Assembly (NCBI GenBank): GCA_030068145.1
Contig: JAPJBO010000046.1
Span: forward strand, 434,001-498,000
Length of the DNA stretch: 64,000 bases
From: Diplonema papillatum
Taxonomy: Eukaryota > Euglenozoa > Diplonemea > Diplonemida > Diplonemidae
Direction of reading: 5' to 3'
Part shown: positions 10,057 through 21,100 of the stretch, one piece after another
Layout of the letters: every line of letters begins with the position of its first letter
How positions within the stretch are numbered: the first letter of the stretch is position 1
Position numbers and translations under genes: made by a program
Notes under the pieces: model-generated
What the model was told of the DNA's origin: nothing
Database searches by the model: none
Seen by the model: the letters and a program-made list of their open reading frames with translations, nothing else

Positions 10057-11939
10057 CCACCCAGATCTCGCTGGCTACACAGCAAGGAAGGCGGAACACA
10101 CCCGGCTGACGGGAGCACCGTGACCGGTATCGTTTCGGGGATGCCGGCGGTGTCGAAGGCGAGGTCGGGCTCGGCGAGCAGCAGCTTGACGTGGCCCACC
10201 GCGAGCCCCTCGGCGGCGAGCTCCGCGACGGTGCGCGCGGCGTCGGCCGCGGCGCAGGCCGCGAACGTCATCTCGCCGAACGACGCCTGAACGTAGTGCC
10301 GTCCCGGCGCCGGGGCGCCGCCGGCCGCGGCGGCGGGCGCGCCGAGGGCGGCGGACATCAGCTGCAGCTCGAAGGCGGCGTGCTTCGGCAGGGCCGAGAC
10401 GCAGGTGACCACCAGCGCCGGAGCGGCGACGCCGAGCTTTTCGAACGCCGCGCGCCACTCTTCCGCGACGAAGGCGAAGTCCCCTGGTGCCAGCACGTAC
10501 GCGACGCCGAACCGGACGAGCTTCAGCGAGCTCTTCACCACCGGCATCACCGCCCCATAGCTCCGAAGCGCCCGTGGAACCTGGCCCCGCAGGGCTGCTG
10601 TCCGCTGCTCGTCGCTGGCGGCCCCGTCGGCGACGGGCTCCGACACGAGCGCCATCGTCGCCGGGTCGAGGCCGAGCATCCCCGCGTGGAGGACGGTGCC
10701 GCCGACGGCGGTGGCCTGCGCGTAGGGCCCGATGCAGGCGGGAGCCCACTCGCTGACGCTCTGCACGTGCAGCGTTTCGCGCGGGCCGGCGTACGCGAGT
10801 ACGTCGACGACGACGCGCGCCCCGGTCCCGCTGACTTCGACGAAGGCGCGGGAGGGCGGGTTGACGTCAAAATGCGGCACGTAGCCTCGGTTGACCTGCG
10901 CGAAGCCGTCAATCGACGCGCCGTAGACGTGGACGAACACCGCATCCGGCAAGTCCCCGGAGACGCCGTCCAGCAGGTCCGCCGTGGCCCGGTCCAAGGG
11001 AGCGGCGTCGGAGCCGGGGACGGCCAACCCGGCGTTGACGGTCCACTTCCCGCACGGCGACCGCCAACGCTTCGCCCTCCCCGCCTGGCCGCCGGGGCAA
11101 CCCGCCGGCAGCTGGGGGGCGGTCGGGTTCGCGAACGGGACGTTCGGCGACACGACGGGCGGCTTCGCCGCGGCGGCGGGCGGCGGCACCGCCTTCGGCT
11201 CGGGGTGCACCGAAAACGTGAGGTGCCCGACGGGCGCGAACTTGTCGCTGCTGCTCACGACGGTGCTCGCGTCCGCCACGCGGAGGCGGGTCGTCCGGAA
11301 CAGGGGGCAGTCCGTGACCACCGTCTCGTACTCGCCTCCCTCCCCGGCGGTGTGGCAGTGTTCCATGCCCTTCAGCCGGTCCGATATGTCGGACAGGTTC
11401 TTGCCGAGGTCGCTCAGCAGAAGCCCCATGCTGGCGACCTTGACGATCTTCGCCTCGAACCCTTCCTCGGCCAGCTCGTCGACGTACTCGTCCTCGTCCC
11501 TCTGCCACAAGTACGCCAGCGACACCAACCCGAGCCGGGCGCACACCGACTCGACGCGGAGGCGCTGGTAGTTGCTCAAGATGGCCCCCGACGACACCGC
11601 GGTCACCTCCGGGAACCGCCGCATCACCGCCCGCAGCAGGTCGAACAACCGCTCGACTTCGTCTTCCCGGTCAGTGGGCTTCGCGGGGTACGCGAGGCTC
11701 GTGACGTTCGACGTGTCCCGCCTCAGGCCGCCCCGGACGAGCGGCAGGTCCAGCGCCCCCGCGATGGCCTCTATGCAGCGGTGACCCACCGTCTGGAAGC
11801 AGAAGGAGTCGAGCTCCTCCTCGGCATCGTCTTCGGGGGACAAGTTCGCGACGCACACGACGTCGTGCCCGTACTGAAGGCATTTCCACAAGGACGCGAG
11901 CGAGTCCTTCCCGCCGCTGACCAGCGCGACCACCTTCAT
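9975..11939 (-). CDS. DPH6: Diphthine--ammonia ligase (diphthamide synthesis)
   Basis: This 654-codon ORF starts at the ATG reading MKVVALVSGGKDS. The enzyme amidates diphthine on elongation factor 2 with ATP and ammonia, the last step of diphthamide synthesis. Residues 1-220 are the ATP-pyrophosphatase domain: the SGGKDS loop is at 8-13, the SGAILSNYQRLRVE motif at 117-130 and GEGGEYET at 199-206. Two RidA/YjgF-like modules follow, about 296-393 and 398-525, the second opening with WAPACIGPYAQA. This three-part layout is that of eukaryotic Dph6. GC is very high, and no intron is needed. The last 20 or so codons (CNHRVTTVCSHR-type repeats) are read from the minisatellite, so the native stop has been lost, replaced or lies in an unseen exon. 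Long Arg-rich ORFs on the opposite strand are shadows. Confidence 0.92.
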   Translation of the reverse strand: MKVVALVSGGKDSLASLWKCLQYGHDVVCVANLSPEDDAEEELDSFCFQTVGHRCIEAIAGALDLPLVRGGLRRDTSNVTSLAYPAKPTDREDEVERLFDLLRAVMRRFPEVTAVSSGAILSNYQRLRVESVCARLGLVSLAYLWQRDEDEYVDELAEEGFEAKIVKVASMGLLLSDLGKNLSDISDRLKGMEHCHTAGEGGEYETVVTDCPLFRTTRLRVADASTVVSSSDKFAPVGHLTFSVHPEPKAVPPPAAAAKPPVVSPNVPFANPTAPQLPAGCPGGQAGRAKRWRSPCGKWTVNAGLAVPGSDAAPLDRATADLLDGVSGDLPDAVFVHVYGASIDGFAQVNRGYVPHFDVNPPSRAFVEVSGTGARVVVDVLAYAGPRETLHVQSVSEWAPACIGPYAQATAVGGTVLHAGMLGLDPATMALVSEPVADGAASDEQRTAALRGQVPRALRSYGAVMPVVKSSLKLVRFGVAYVLAPGDFAFVAEEWRAAFEKLGVAAPALVVTCVSALPKHAAFELQLMSAALGAPAAAAGGAPAPGRHYVQASFGEMTFAACAAADAARTVAELAAEGLAVGHVKLLLAEPDLAFDTAGIPETIPVTVLPSAGCVPPSLLCSQRDLGGKLCNHRVTTVCSHRVTTVCSHRITTV

Positions 11940-12099
11940 GGGCTGGCTTGGGCAAGCAGGGCTATTCTTTCGTGCTCGTCCGTTCCACACTGCGAACGGC
12001 TGCTTCTTCCCTCGGTGTTTCTTTCTTTTTGTGCGGTCGACGATATACGTCGTTCTGATGTCTGACGACTTTGTTTAGTTGCTTGCTTTGTTTTCCTTG

Positions 12100-12670
12100 T
12101 GGACCTTTGATTTCCTCCTTTCAAACAGATTGGAAGTTTCTTCCTCTGTGACTATCTCCAACTCACCAATCAGTTTACTCCCTTTTGCAAATAGAAATTC
12201 AGCCAGGTGGCCCATTCTGACGCTTTGTCTCCAGGCTCTTGCTTAATTATCCGTAGACATACACTTCTTTTTTTTCTTCTGACTGTTTCATAGATGTAAA
12301 GGGGGGGGGCGAATAGTTGTACTTATTCGACAGACACCTGTATGCCAAAAAGATTTTTTTATTTGACCCCCCCAATTATTTGCCAGACAGAGACAACAGT
12401 ATGCGACGGACAGCAGTCAGGTAGCACCCAAAAATTGCCCTCCCATGTTTCCAGCAGATTTGCGTCATTTCGCAATACGCGATACTGCGCAAAGGCGCGG
12501 CATCCACAACTCGATCACCCTCCGCGGAGAGTCGCGATTGGTCCCTTGGATTGGCATTGTGCTAGGCCTTCAACAGCATCCCCAGCTCCGCAGCAGTTCG
12601 AGCCACGAAGTGGACCCGGCGACGAAGTAGTTGGGTCCTGTTTTCTCGTGAAACAGCACCCAGCGACCTG
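12100..12670. other. Intergenic region with a small AT/C-rich repeat
   Basis: No gene is recognised. 12298-12396 contains GCGAATAGTTGT, then CCAAAAAGATTTTTTTATTTG, then CCCCCCAATTAT. The same blocks recur in rearranged order at 15100-15190 and next to 17741, immediately outside the ends of the TIR element at 15194-17740. These appear to be copies of one short dispersed repeat. Confidence 0.45.
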
Positions 12671-12674
12671 ATGA

Positions 12675-13297
12675 TTGTTGGGCCGTTTGGTCTGTGTAAG
12701 GGAAGTCCAGTGTCAAGGCCATTTCCAAAGGCCGTTGCAGGTGCTTTGTCCGTCCCCAATCTGCGCCAACACCTGCATGAAAAGTTTGATGACTACTACT
12801 ACGCATGCGGTACGAGGACGTGCGGTGCCGCAGGCCCAGGCAGTGCTGCAAGCGAGGGCACCACGGAGCACGGCCAGCGGTGAAGCGAGGGCCAACAGGG
12901 GGTGCCGGAGCCAAAGCCGCGGCCACAGGGCCCACAACCAACGGATCGGGCGCGTGTCGGAGCAAGCGGGTCGACCACGGGACCACCGACGAACGGTTAA
13001 CGTGCGTTAGGGACGGACGGCGCCTGCCCGCGAACGCGCGGACGCGACGACGTGCAAGCAGGTGGAAGCGCACGCAAGAAGCCGAGGCCGCAGCAGCCGT
13101 CAAAGGTGGCGAAGGCAAGGAACATAGGCCGGCCGCGGGGACAACCCGCGAGGGAGAAAAGGAAGTGCGCTGAATCATCTGGTGATTCCTCGAGCTCGTC
13201 AAACTGCACAGCGGACGTGCAGATTGACGCACCGGAGACAAACAGTACGCGGGGCAAGAAGCGACCGAAGCATGGCACAACGCGTGCAAAGAGGTAG
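12675..13297 (+). pseudogene. Decayed relative of the Cys/His-rich basic protein gene
   Basis: This GC-rich stretch reads in shifting plus-strand frames. One frame gives CRRPRQCCKRGHHGARP near 12826-12880, resembling the CCSRGHH and CCRSGHH motifs of the minus-strand ORF at 13867-14736. Another (13052-13297) gives a Lys/Arg/Pro- and Ser-rich tail with RGKKRPKHGTTRAKR. That ORF has the same order: Cys/His motif, then a basic Pro-rich tail. Stops and frame changes make this copy look non-functional. The relation is inferred from short motifs only. Confidence 0.35.
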
Positions 13298-13797
13298 CGG
13301 CTTGCGCAGTCTCACAGATTGTTGCTGCATATCTAGTTCAAACTACTGCTGCAACTACGTTCCGTTTCACCTTGCCCTGAAGTGCAGATGCCGTGCTGCT
13401 GAGTGACAGTCCGGACCGGAAATAACCCGGACCGGGAAAAGTCTGGAATGCTGGAGCGGTCCATGTTTATTCCGGATTAAAATATTGCCGGCCCGGACTT
13501 ACAGCAGTCCAGAATGTATTTCTGTTTAGGGTAATTAGAAAGGGTGCGGGCGACGTCACTGACCTTGACACACAGGCAAGACGGCGGAAGCTGGCCGCCC
13601 GCTAATTCTTCTCGTAGCTAGCCATCGTGATTTCCTTCACGATATCTTCACGCGGCAAGTACTTCGGACCCAAGCGGTACTGCGCAGATTGTAAATCGTA
13701 TTGATTTACTGATTCGAGGACAAAGAAAGTTGAAGTATGGCTAAAGATAAAGTGGTGTCACCTGAGGGGGTAATCTCAGGGCCGCCCACGTGATAAG
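13298..13797. other. Intergenic stretch, nothing recognised
   Basis: Moderately AT-rich DNA with short GGACCGG/CCGGACC-type motifs near 13412-13510 (a small inverted arrangement around CCGGAC). No ORF or RNA gene is apparent. Confidence 0.5.
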
Positions 13798-13852
13798 CCG
13801 TTAAGCATTGAGTTCTTTTAAGTACACGAACCACATGGATTAGCATGCACTG
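13798..13852 (+). repeat. 55-bp direct repeat, left copy
   Basis: Identical to 14688-14742 at 54 of 55 positions (starts CCGTTAAGCATTGAGTTC, ends TAGCATGCACTG). A weaker match, CACGTGA, continues a few bases upstream of each copy. The two copies bracket the GC-rich Cys/His ORF; the base composition changes sharply at the repeat edges. Confidence 0.9.
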
Positions 13853-13866
13853 CCTTGAAAGTCAGG

Positions 13867-14736
13867 TTATCGGATGACGTCGTCACCTGCCATTGCGTCG
13901 TCAAGGTCGAGCATTTGTGGAGCTAGCGGGGTTTGGCTTTCTTGTGATTCCAGAGACTGAGTCGGCGAATATGAGGGCGGGCTCGTGTGCCCGTTTTTCA
14001 CTTTCGAGGGCATTGGCGTGCCCGTGGTCCCCGGTCGTTTCTGAGAGCTGCTTGCCCTCGGAACCTTCTTCTTCCTTCGTTGCACCCCTGAGTCGGGGGT
14101 GGTCGCCTTCGTCTTCTTCCGCTTGCGGCCGGCGATCGGGCCTTCCTTCGGGGTGCCTAGCACCCTCTTCTTCAGCGCTGGTCGTTCGCTGGTTCCTGGC
14201 GTTGGTGGCGGCCTCTTGGTCGCCCGTCCGGTCGTCGCCGTCTCCTTTTTCGTTGCCGCGGGCGGCGCTTGCGCCGCTCGCTTTCCTACTGGCGTTTCCC
14301 GTTGTACGCCCACCTGGGTGGGTGAGGAGGGCCTCTTCTTCTTGTTGCGTCCGGGGGTTGACTGGACGTTCGGCTTGTTGGACTGGTGGTGGCCGCGGCT
14401 GCAACATGCCGCCGGTCGCCTCTGCGTCAGCGTAGGGAGCCTTTTGCACTCTTGGCAGGTTCCTCTGCCATGCGTGCGGTAGGCATGATGCCCGCTGCGG
14501 CAACACGCCGCCGCCGTCTTGCACTCGCCGCACTTCGTCGTGCTGTGCTCTGTGCACACCGCGATCGGCTGCCCATCGTCCGCGTGGTGATGGTGCCGGC
14601 AGCACATCTCTACCGTGGGAGCGTCCCTTCGGACGAGTGTTCTGCACGCCTCACACTTCCCTTTGTGATGGGTCGCGCACGTGACGACCGTTAAGCATTG
14701 AGTTCTTTTAAGTACATGAACCACATGGATTAGCAT
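13867..14736 (-). CDS. Cys/His-rich basic protein of unknown function
   Basis: A 289-codon ORF. The first 16 codons lie in the right-hand 55-bp repeat. Residues about 20-115 hold a threefold Cys/His pattern: a KCEAC/KCGEC/TCQEC pair, then a CC pair followed by HH (CCRHHHH, CCRSGHH, CCSRGHH). This would suit metal binding, but I cannot match it to a named zinc-finger class. The rest is rich in Lys, Arg, Pro and Thr, with several NLS-like clusters (GRKRKKTK, RRKKK), ending in a Ser/Pro- and Asp-containing tail. A nuclear, nucleic-acid-binding role is an inference. Flanking direct repeats suggest it moved or duplicated as a unit. A decayed relative may lie at 12675-13297 on the other strand. Confidence 0.5.
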   Translation of the reverse strand: MLIHVVHVLKRTQCLTVVTCATHHKGKCEACRTLVRRDAPTVEMCCRHHHHADDGQPIAVCTEHSTTKCGECKTAAACCRSGHHAYRTHGRGTCQECKRLPTLTQRRPAACCSRGHHQSNKPNVQSTPGRNKKKRPSSPTQVGVQRETPVGKRAAQAPPAATKKETATTGRATKRPPPTPGTSERPALKKRVLGTPKEGPIAGRKRKKTKATTPDSGVQRRKKKVPRASSSQKRPGTTGTPMPSKVKNGHTSPPSYSPTQSLESQESQTPLAPQMLDLDDAMAGDDVIR

Positions 14737-14742
14737 GCACTG
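14688..14742 (+). repeat. 55-bp direct repeat, right copy
   Basis: Partner of 13798-13852, with one mismatch. It supplies the apparent ATG (minus strand, 14736) and first codons of the Cys/His ORF. The real start or a splice acceptor might instead lie inside the GC-rich part. Confidence 0.9.
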
Positions 14743-15193
14743 TAGTTAAGCAGCGGCTGCCGGCTTCTCCCGTGACACCTTTTATATGTACGTTATTGAA
14801 AGAGTAGCGTGGGCGCTCTTACAGGTTCGTTTGATGTTTCTTTATGGCCGGGTGCGGTCCGTGCTGTGTTTTCAGAGTGTAAGTTCACATTTTATGTCTT
14901 CAGGTCGTGGCTGTTCGCGTCGCTCATTCACCCGCCTTGTCGTCTGGTATCTCATACACTCCGCCGAACGTGCGATCGAGGACTTTGTCCAGAGCCATCT
15001 CTTTGGCTGTCAAGACGGGATCCCCGCCATCCCGGGACCATACCCCATGCGCCGCCCTTGACGGTGGCTGATGAACCGGCATGTTTCCTTCGGTCGCACC
15101 AAATCTTTTTTCTTATTTGACCCCCCCAATTATTCGCCGACGAAGTTGGGCCAAAAAGATTTTTTTTATTTGCCCAAATCGAATAGTTGTCAG
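14743..15193. other. Intergenic stretch preceding the TIR element
   Basis: No gene is recognised. 15100-15190 carries the short dispersed repeat also seen at 12298-12396 (TTATTTGACCCCCCCAATTAT, AAAAAGATTTTTTTTATTTG, CGAATAGTTGTC). Confidence 0.5.
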
Positions 15194-17740
15194 GTACACG
15201 GTGCACTAGTAAAAGTGAAAAAGGTGTTTTGACTAGTCATTTTACTAGTAAAAAAGCATGACTAGTGCACTAGTAAAAACACTAGTAAAAATGGCTAGTG
15301 CACTAGTAAAAATGACTAGTGCACTAGTCAAAATGACTAGTGTCCTAGTAGAAATCCACCTGTTCCGAACCGAAATCTGGGCTATTTTGTAGATTTCAGA
15401 GGGTCCCACGGCACAACTGTACCCTACCGTTGCGCTTACAACCGTGTTCGGAATAATGTTGGACCGGGAAAAAGTCGAAGTACTTTTCAAAACCCCCAAA
15501 AGTCCAAAAAAGTTCCGGTTCAAATATTGTACAGTAGGGTTCACGCCCACAAGGAAGTTTAGAATCCAAGAATACGATAAGATATGATACATGTGGTGTC
15601 TACAGTCAAGGGCGCGCCCAAGTCCGTTAACAGCGCCCTACAACTTGGAGGTCGCTACTTTAGCCAGACGCAGAAGGTGGCGAGTCGCTGAGCGTAGTCG
15701 GCACGCGGCGTCGCCGGGCCATACGGAGCAGGGCCGGCGGCATGCCCGCGGAAGGACTCGACCTCGGCGAGCTCGCAGTGAAGCGAGCGTCGCTGAGTGA
15801 AGGCGACGTCCTGGCCGCCGAGTGGCGGTCACGCGCGTTTTTGACGGTGGATGCCGACGACAGCGGGCTGCTGGCGTTCAAGGAGTTGATCAAGTATAGC
15901 CGGTCCCGGACGTCGTGTTCCGGCACGTGGTCGGCGACGGGGGCAATCTCATGAGTCGCCCCGCCATGCTCACCCGAGCTGCTTGTCTACGCGACCCAGG
16001 CTACGCCCATAGTCATGATCGTGCAACCACGAGTTTTAAGGACGAACAGCTAAAGGTAACCTGAACCAATTTGGACGCGTTGGCGGCCCGGAATTCGGGA
16101 AGCTTTGGAATGTTCGCACAATCTGCCGGTCCCATCATTGGTGTAACGGAAACATGAAACGAGTGCAAAAGCTGCTTCGGTCAGACTTCAAAATACCGCC
16201 AAAAAGTGAAAACCCCAGGGAAAAGTCCAAAACTTTCAGAACCTCCAAAAGCCCAAAACTTTAACTCTAAAAAGTCCAAAAAAATTCCGGTCCAAAGAAG
16301 TTCCGGTCCAATATTTTTCCGAATGCGGTTCCCAACGCGATTCCTTACTGTGCGATAGACGAAAGCTGGGGGTCATGTCTGCCACGAGCGTCATTCAACA
16401 AAGCCAGTTCTGCAGGAATAAGTTACGATTACTCGTCGGTTTGTGTTTTGCGGCTGAACATGCAGAACTGTGGTCGCTTTTTTGGTGGGCCACCCCGACT
16501 CTTCCCCCACAGGAACCGGGCTGAGTATTGAGTTCTAGAAAGTGCAAGTGCCAAGCACCACAGCTGAGGACGGGGAGTTTCTGGAACTTGTTGCCTACTG
16601 GGAGCGTTATACAGCTTGCCTGCCTCATGCTCTTCCGCACTTACTACTAGTAGCTCTCAATGCCCGATAGACAGTGCGTTGTGAATTCAAGCTAATCCGA
16701 GGCGGTGATTTTTATTGTCGTTGTGAACAACCGAAGATGCGAAAGAAGCTGCTTTCACAAATAGTACACCGGCTACGCGATTCACCTTACTGTGCGGTAG
16801 ACCCGACGAGTAGAAACCAGAACCTGCTGGTGTCCCACCCGACGAAAGCTTTGAGCAGTTGATCGGTGGGCTCAATGGTCGTTAGCACGTCCCGAAACGA
16901 CAAAGAAACGTGACTTCCAGGCATTCGAAATGCCTGGACAAAGCACCACGACGTGTTGACTGGCACACAACGCGCGCGCCACAGGCTACAAGACTGGTTT
17001 TCCGCGGCGGCGTGAAAGAGGAAGCACGCAATGGGAGAGTGCCTCCAACACTAGAAAGCGGAGCACATAGCAGTGAGCAACAACACTATTTGTGGAATGT
17101 GCGCAACACAAAGCCTTGCATGCAAACAGTTCACAGGCGGACAAAGCCAGCACCTGTTGCACATTCATGTTGGGAAGCTCGGCAAGAATCGTGGGTTTTA
17201 GGGAACCCACTACTGTAAATGCACTGTGTCCGGTGCGATGCCAAGGCGATAGGAGCGCCATGAACGACAAGCCGAATCTACGGACCAGAGTTTGAATGTG
17301 GTCGGAAGCCCGCATTATTCCAGTGTCTGAAACCTGTCACGACATGTCTCTGACCTCACCGTGCAGGGATAGCACTGTCGTTTGCACTATGTTTGCTAAG
17401 CCATACAAGCTCAGGGACTTTCCCAAGAAACCAACCAAAACCCTCGCAACTCGGCCTGTCTCGCGAAAACTGGGGTTGCCCAGGTGGTTTGTGGTGTCTG
17501 GGCACCGGTGGTCACGGTAGTGCCGTGGAACCCCTCGAAAACTCTCAAAACACCCAGGACTTGGGTCCAGGTTAGGAGGATTTTGTCTAAATCACTAGTC
17601 ATTTTTACTAGTGCACTAGTCATTTTTACTAGTGCACTAGTCATTTTTACTAGTGGCACTAGTCATTTTACTAGTCAAAATTTTGACTAGTAAAACCACT
17701 AGTCAAAGTCAAAAAAGTCCTTGACTAGTGCACCGTGTAC
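15194..17740. mobile_element. TIR element built of ACTAGT repeats, with captured DNA
   Basis: The ends are reverse complements: GTACACGGTGCACTAGT at 15194-15210 and ACTAGTGCACCGTGTAC ending at 17740. About 150-200 bp inside each end are dense in GCACTAGTAAAAATGACTAG-type units (15210-15360 and 17590-17725), so each arm is itself a tandem array. The interior is about 2.2 kb. It contains a GC-rich exon-like patch (15590-15955) with an EF-hand, and stretches of CCAAAAAGTTCCGGTCC-type repeats (15470-15530, 16230-16320). No transposase frame was found, so the element is non-autonomous. No clear target duplication could be assigned. Confidence 0.75.
15742..15954 (+). pseudogene. EF-hand protein gene fragment inside TIR element
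   Basis: A 70-codon ORF with ATG start. Residues about 33-53 read FLTVDADDSGLLAFKELIKY, containing a complete 12-residue EF-hand loop (DADDSGLLAFKE: acidic at 1, 3 and 12, Ser at 5, Gly at 6, Leu at 8). The preceding helix is plausible. High GC and codon choice resemble the host genes, not the surrounding element. Only one EF-hand is visible; the flanking frames close quickly. A captured exon of a calcium-binding protein is the most likely reading; expression is unknown. Confidence 0.5.
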
Positions 17741-17759
17741 AATTATTCCCCCCCCCCCC

Positions 17760-17880
17760 CCCTTTAATAAGAATACGGGCAAAATATGGGCTCATACAGG
17801 CAAAATACGGGCAGAAAACAAGAAAAATACGGGCAACATACGGGATGATGGGCAAAATACGGGCTTGACGTATTTTTTTT
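17760..17880 (+). repeat. AAATACGGGC-type short tandem repeat
   Basis: Eight or so imperfect copies of AAAATACGGGC, with spacers, follow a 15-bp C run (17748-17762) at the outer edge of the TIR element. Confidence 0.7.
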
Positions 17881-17989
17881 TGAATATTTTTTCTGTATGA
17901 AGTCTTCTGGAGATGGGTCAGTCGAGAGTGTTACGACTTCAAAATGGGAACCTGGTGCTCCTTGGACACATGTCCCCGTCCGTAAAGGG

Positions 17990-18130
17990 TTAAGAAACCA
18001 GTATTTTGAGTCAACGGTCGACGGCTGAGGCGGGGTAGGGGCGAGTAAACGCGGTTGCAGTGACTACTGCTAGTTGGGTGGCTGAGAACGCGGCGACGGT
18101 CAACTGAAGACTCAAATACCGGTCTTTCGA
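17990..18130. repeat. Small MITE-like inverted repeat (~130 bp)
   Basis: The left arm ACCAGTATTTTGAGTCAACGG is mirrored by the right arm, whose complement reads ACCGGTATTTGAGTCTTCAG, with GTCGACGG/GTCGCCGC continuing inward. No ORF. The size and structure fit a miniature inverted-repeat element. Confidence 0.5.
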
Positions 18131-18179
18131 ACCTCCGAAACTCTACTCTAAAAAGAGTGGTGTCGGTCACTACAGTCCT

Positions 18180-21100
18180 ACACGGCTAGCCAAAGTCAAA
18201 AGACACGCACAGAATACGTTCAGAAACGTGTAAATGATAGCTAAGCAAGGCCTGCACTCCGTTCGCATCTAGCAGACGCGCCAACTTTGCAGCGGCGGGG
18301 AGAGCACATTCCGAACCGCCGCTGCATGCGGCTTGTGGCGTGAAACCCATGGTGCCCCCCCCTGCCTCGGCGGAGGGAGCAATTCCGCAGGGACGTCTCG
18401 TGGTGCTCAACTCCCCCGGAATGGGCACCTGCGCACGCAGGAGGTAACTGGACGTATTCATGACGTGTTACGACGCCACTTACCATGTAGCGTGCAAGCA
18501 CGTAGTAAATGCCGTGACTGAACTGCAGCCCAGCTTCTACAGTATGCGAAGACGCGTTCTCGGACTGGAGGGAACCTGACGTGCGGCACGATTTGTCACA
18601 ATGTCGCTTCCCCATGCCCGCCACATGGCGGGAGCCCCGGTGGTGCGTCAAGCCAGGACCTGTCGACTCCAGGATCATCTGGGAGCTGAATCAGCCTCCT
18701 TGTGTTCTCTGTACAGCCTCAACAGCCAGGAGACATATCAAGCTGTCTCTGGGGTTTGACCGTTACGCTTGTGAGCTTTTCTTCCCCTTTCGTCACGGGT
18801 TTGGTAACTGGGAGCCTCGAAACGGTGATGGCGAGATTCCGCCCTACGGCCGCAACAAAAACGAAAAAGACAGGCGCTTCGTTTTGTTTGTGCGTGCCGG
18901 GTGATCGTTTTCCTACCTGTATTTACCCTGTGTCTTTTTCAGGTAAGGAATTCTGATCCACCAAAACACGTTTGGCTACATCGTTTTCAGCCTGCACGAT
19001 ACATCGAAGGGCAACCCGCAAGATTGCTAGTACGAATAGTACTAAAAAAAGAGTGAGAGCGAGAAACAGCACATGAAAGAACAGGTATCGCGCGAAAAGA
19101 CCTTAAAGAGAAACACAAGGAACAGCAGAAAAGTTTTCTTTTTTAAAGAAACGTGGCTGACACGCCGACGAGTAGTTCTTGATTGACAGGTTTATCACTG
19201 AAGATGCTTTGCCACCCCTCCCTACCCATTCTTCGCAGGGTGCTTTTAGATGCTTCGGGTCGTCATTTTTTGGAAAGGTCGTTCTGTCCAAATCTAAGAC
19301 TGCTTCTCGCAGTAAACGGTGCGGTTTTTGAAGCCTCTTTTAGAGTTAATTTTTCGCATAGTTTCTCATTCTAATTTTCCAGAAATCATCATTGGCTCCT
19401 GGCAAAGTCGAGGAAACCAAGTTCCCAGGGTAGTTTCCCGTTGGGCACATTTCCCACGGGGACTAGTCTCCAAAGACGCATTTCCCAAAACTAAGATTTC
19501 CTCAGTAAATTTCGATTTTCTTTCGGAATTTATGGAAAGGTCTTATTTAGAGTCATAGTTCACTTGAGAATATTTGGCAAATACGTTGTGTGATCCGCAC
19601 GCCTCTCATAGAGCCCGGCAAGAGCCAGCACAAACCCGAAGGAATCTGAATGTGTTCACACTTATAACTGCAAAAAAAAAATGGCAAGAATCTGAGAACA
19701 TGCGAAAACGGGGGGGGGAGAAAGACAAAGAATTTCAGTGATGGATCGGTTTTCCTTTTTTTTAGCAAGACTTGCCAAGTCTTTTTTTGCTCTTATTTTT
19801 CTCCTTCTTTCTTCACCGACCAAGACACGAGGAAACAAATGGCCCGACATCAGAGTCAGGACACAAGCACACGATTTGGACTAATAGCCACTGCCTCACG
19901 TGCAGTCCGACACGTCCAAACCGTGTCCTGGAAGTAAGGTGAAGACACGTCATAAACGGAACTCTTTCTTGCTGCTTTGAATGCATATGAACCAAAACCT
20001 TTTCAACGCAATATGGCCATGGACACTAATGGGAAAAACTGCCGCATTGGAAACGTTGTCTGGCAGCAACAAGAATCGTTCCATGAAGGAAGAAATGGAC
20101 TTGTCGTCACAGTGGGGCAAATAGCCACTACATGCTCATACACAGCACCCGAGCCAGGGGTTCCGCAACGTGTTCCGCAACCTGAGTTTCTCACGAAAAG
20201 AATTGCAGGAGGCACTGTGTTTTTAGACAAGGGGTGCTCGAAACGGTACTGTGTTTCCCACCCCAGGCAGCTGCGGCCATTCGTGCACGGTGGAGCTAAA
20301 GCTGAAGTTAATAACGCGGGTGTCACGCCCGCTTTTTCGGGTGTCTGGTGGTGTAGCGGCACCTGCTGTTCGGGCACACCCTCTTTTAACTCCAGCGGAG
20401 GCTGGTGTTCACCGCGTCTACAAGGACCTGGCCCGGGTGCCTATAAGCTACTACTTCTTTCTCAGTTGTCGCACAATTTCACAGGGTGGGCGGCTCCCCC
20501 CACCGAAGCGCGGAGAATGCACGACGCCCGAAAACCCGCGAACTCCAACAGTTGCTGGAAGGACAACTGGCGTGCCTGTCTCCGGGACGGTGTCCTGCTG
20601 CTGGCTGCTGCGGCGCCAACAAGGCTGCACACCAAGACCAAAAGACAGCCGATCAGGGCGTTCCGTGGACGCAGCTCTTCGTTCCTGAGCCCCTTTGCCC
20701 ACATAAACGCTATGCATCCTCTTGATGGGGTCATCCATCCTACAGAACGGGGGCGGCTGTTTTTGCCTCTACAGGTTACTTTGCTCTGTTCTTTCGTCAT
20801 CTTATTCTTACATGGCAATTGCCCCTCCCTCTCGTGTTCACGCCGTCCTTTTGCCTGCCCGTGCGTGGAGAAGCGAAGCTGGCAAAGCGGCCGCTACATC
20901 TCCGTTCCTTGCCGTCGTTTCCGGTGCCGCCGTATAGATGGTTTGGGCACGCTTTTTTGATTATTTGTGCTATGAACTCGTATTTTTTAAGTCTCCGGTT
21001 GACGTTGACTCTTTCTTTTCCTCGGTCCCTGTTCTTGATTGCCAACGAAACAGAACGGCGGGGGCAAGACGCTTGTGGAAGTTTGATCACTCCATACCCG

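Noticed and set aside
10191..12065. 624-codon plus-strand ORF rich in Arg, Gly and Ala
   Set aside because: It is the antisense shadow of DPH6; high GC removes stops. No motif, while the minus strand has the full enzyme.
19977..20960. 327-codon plus-strand ORF
   Set aside because: Opens with TTG, no domain, overlapping frames are equally open; no codon or motif support.
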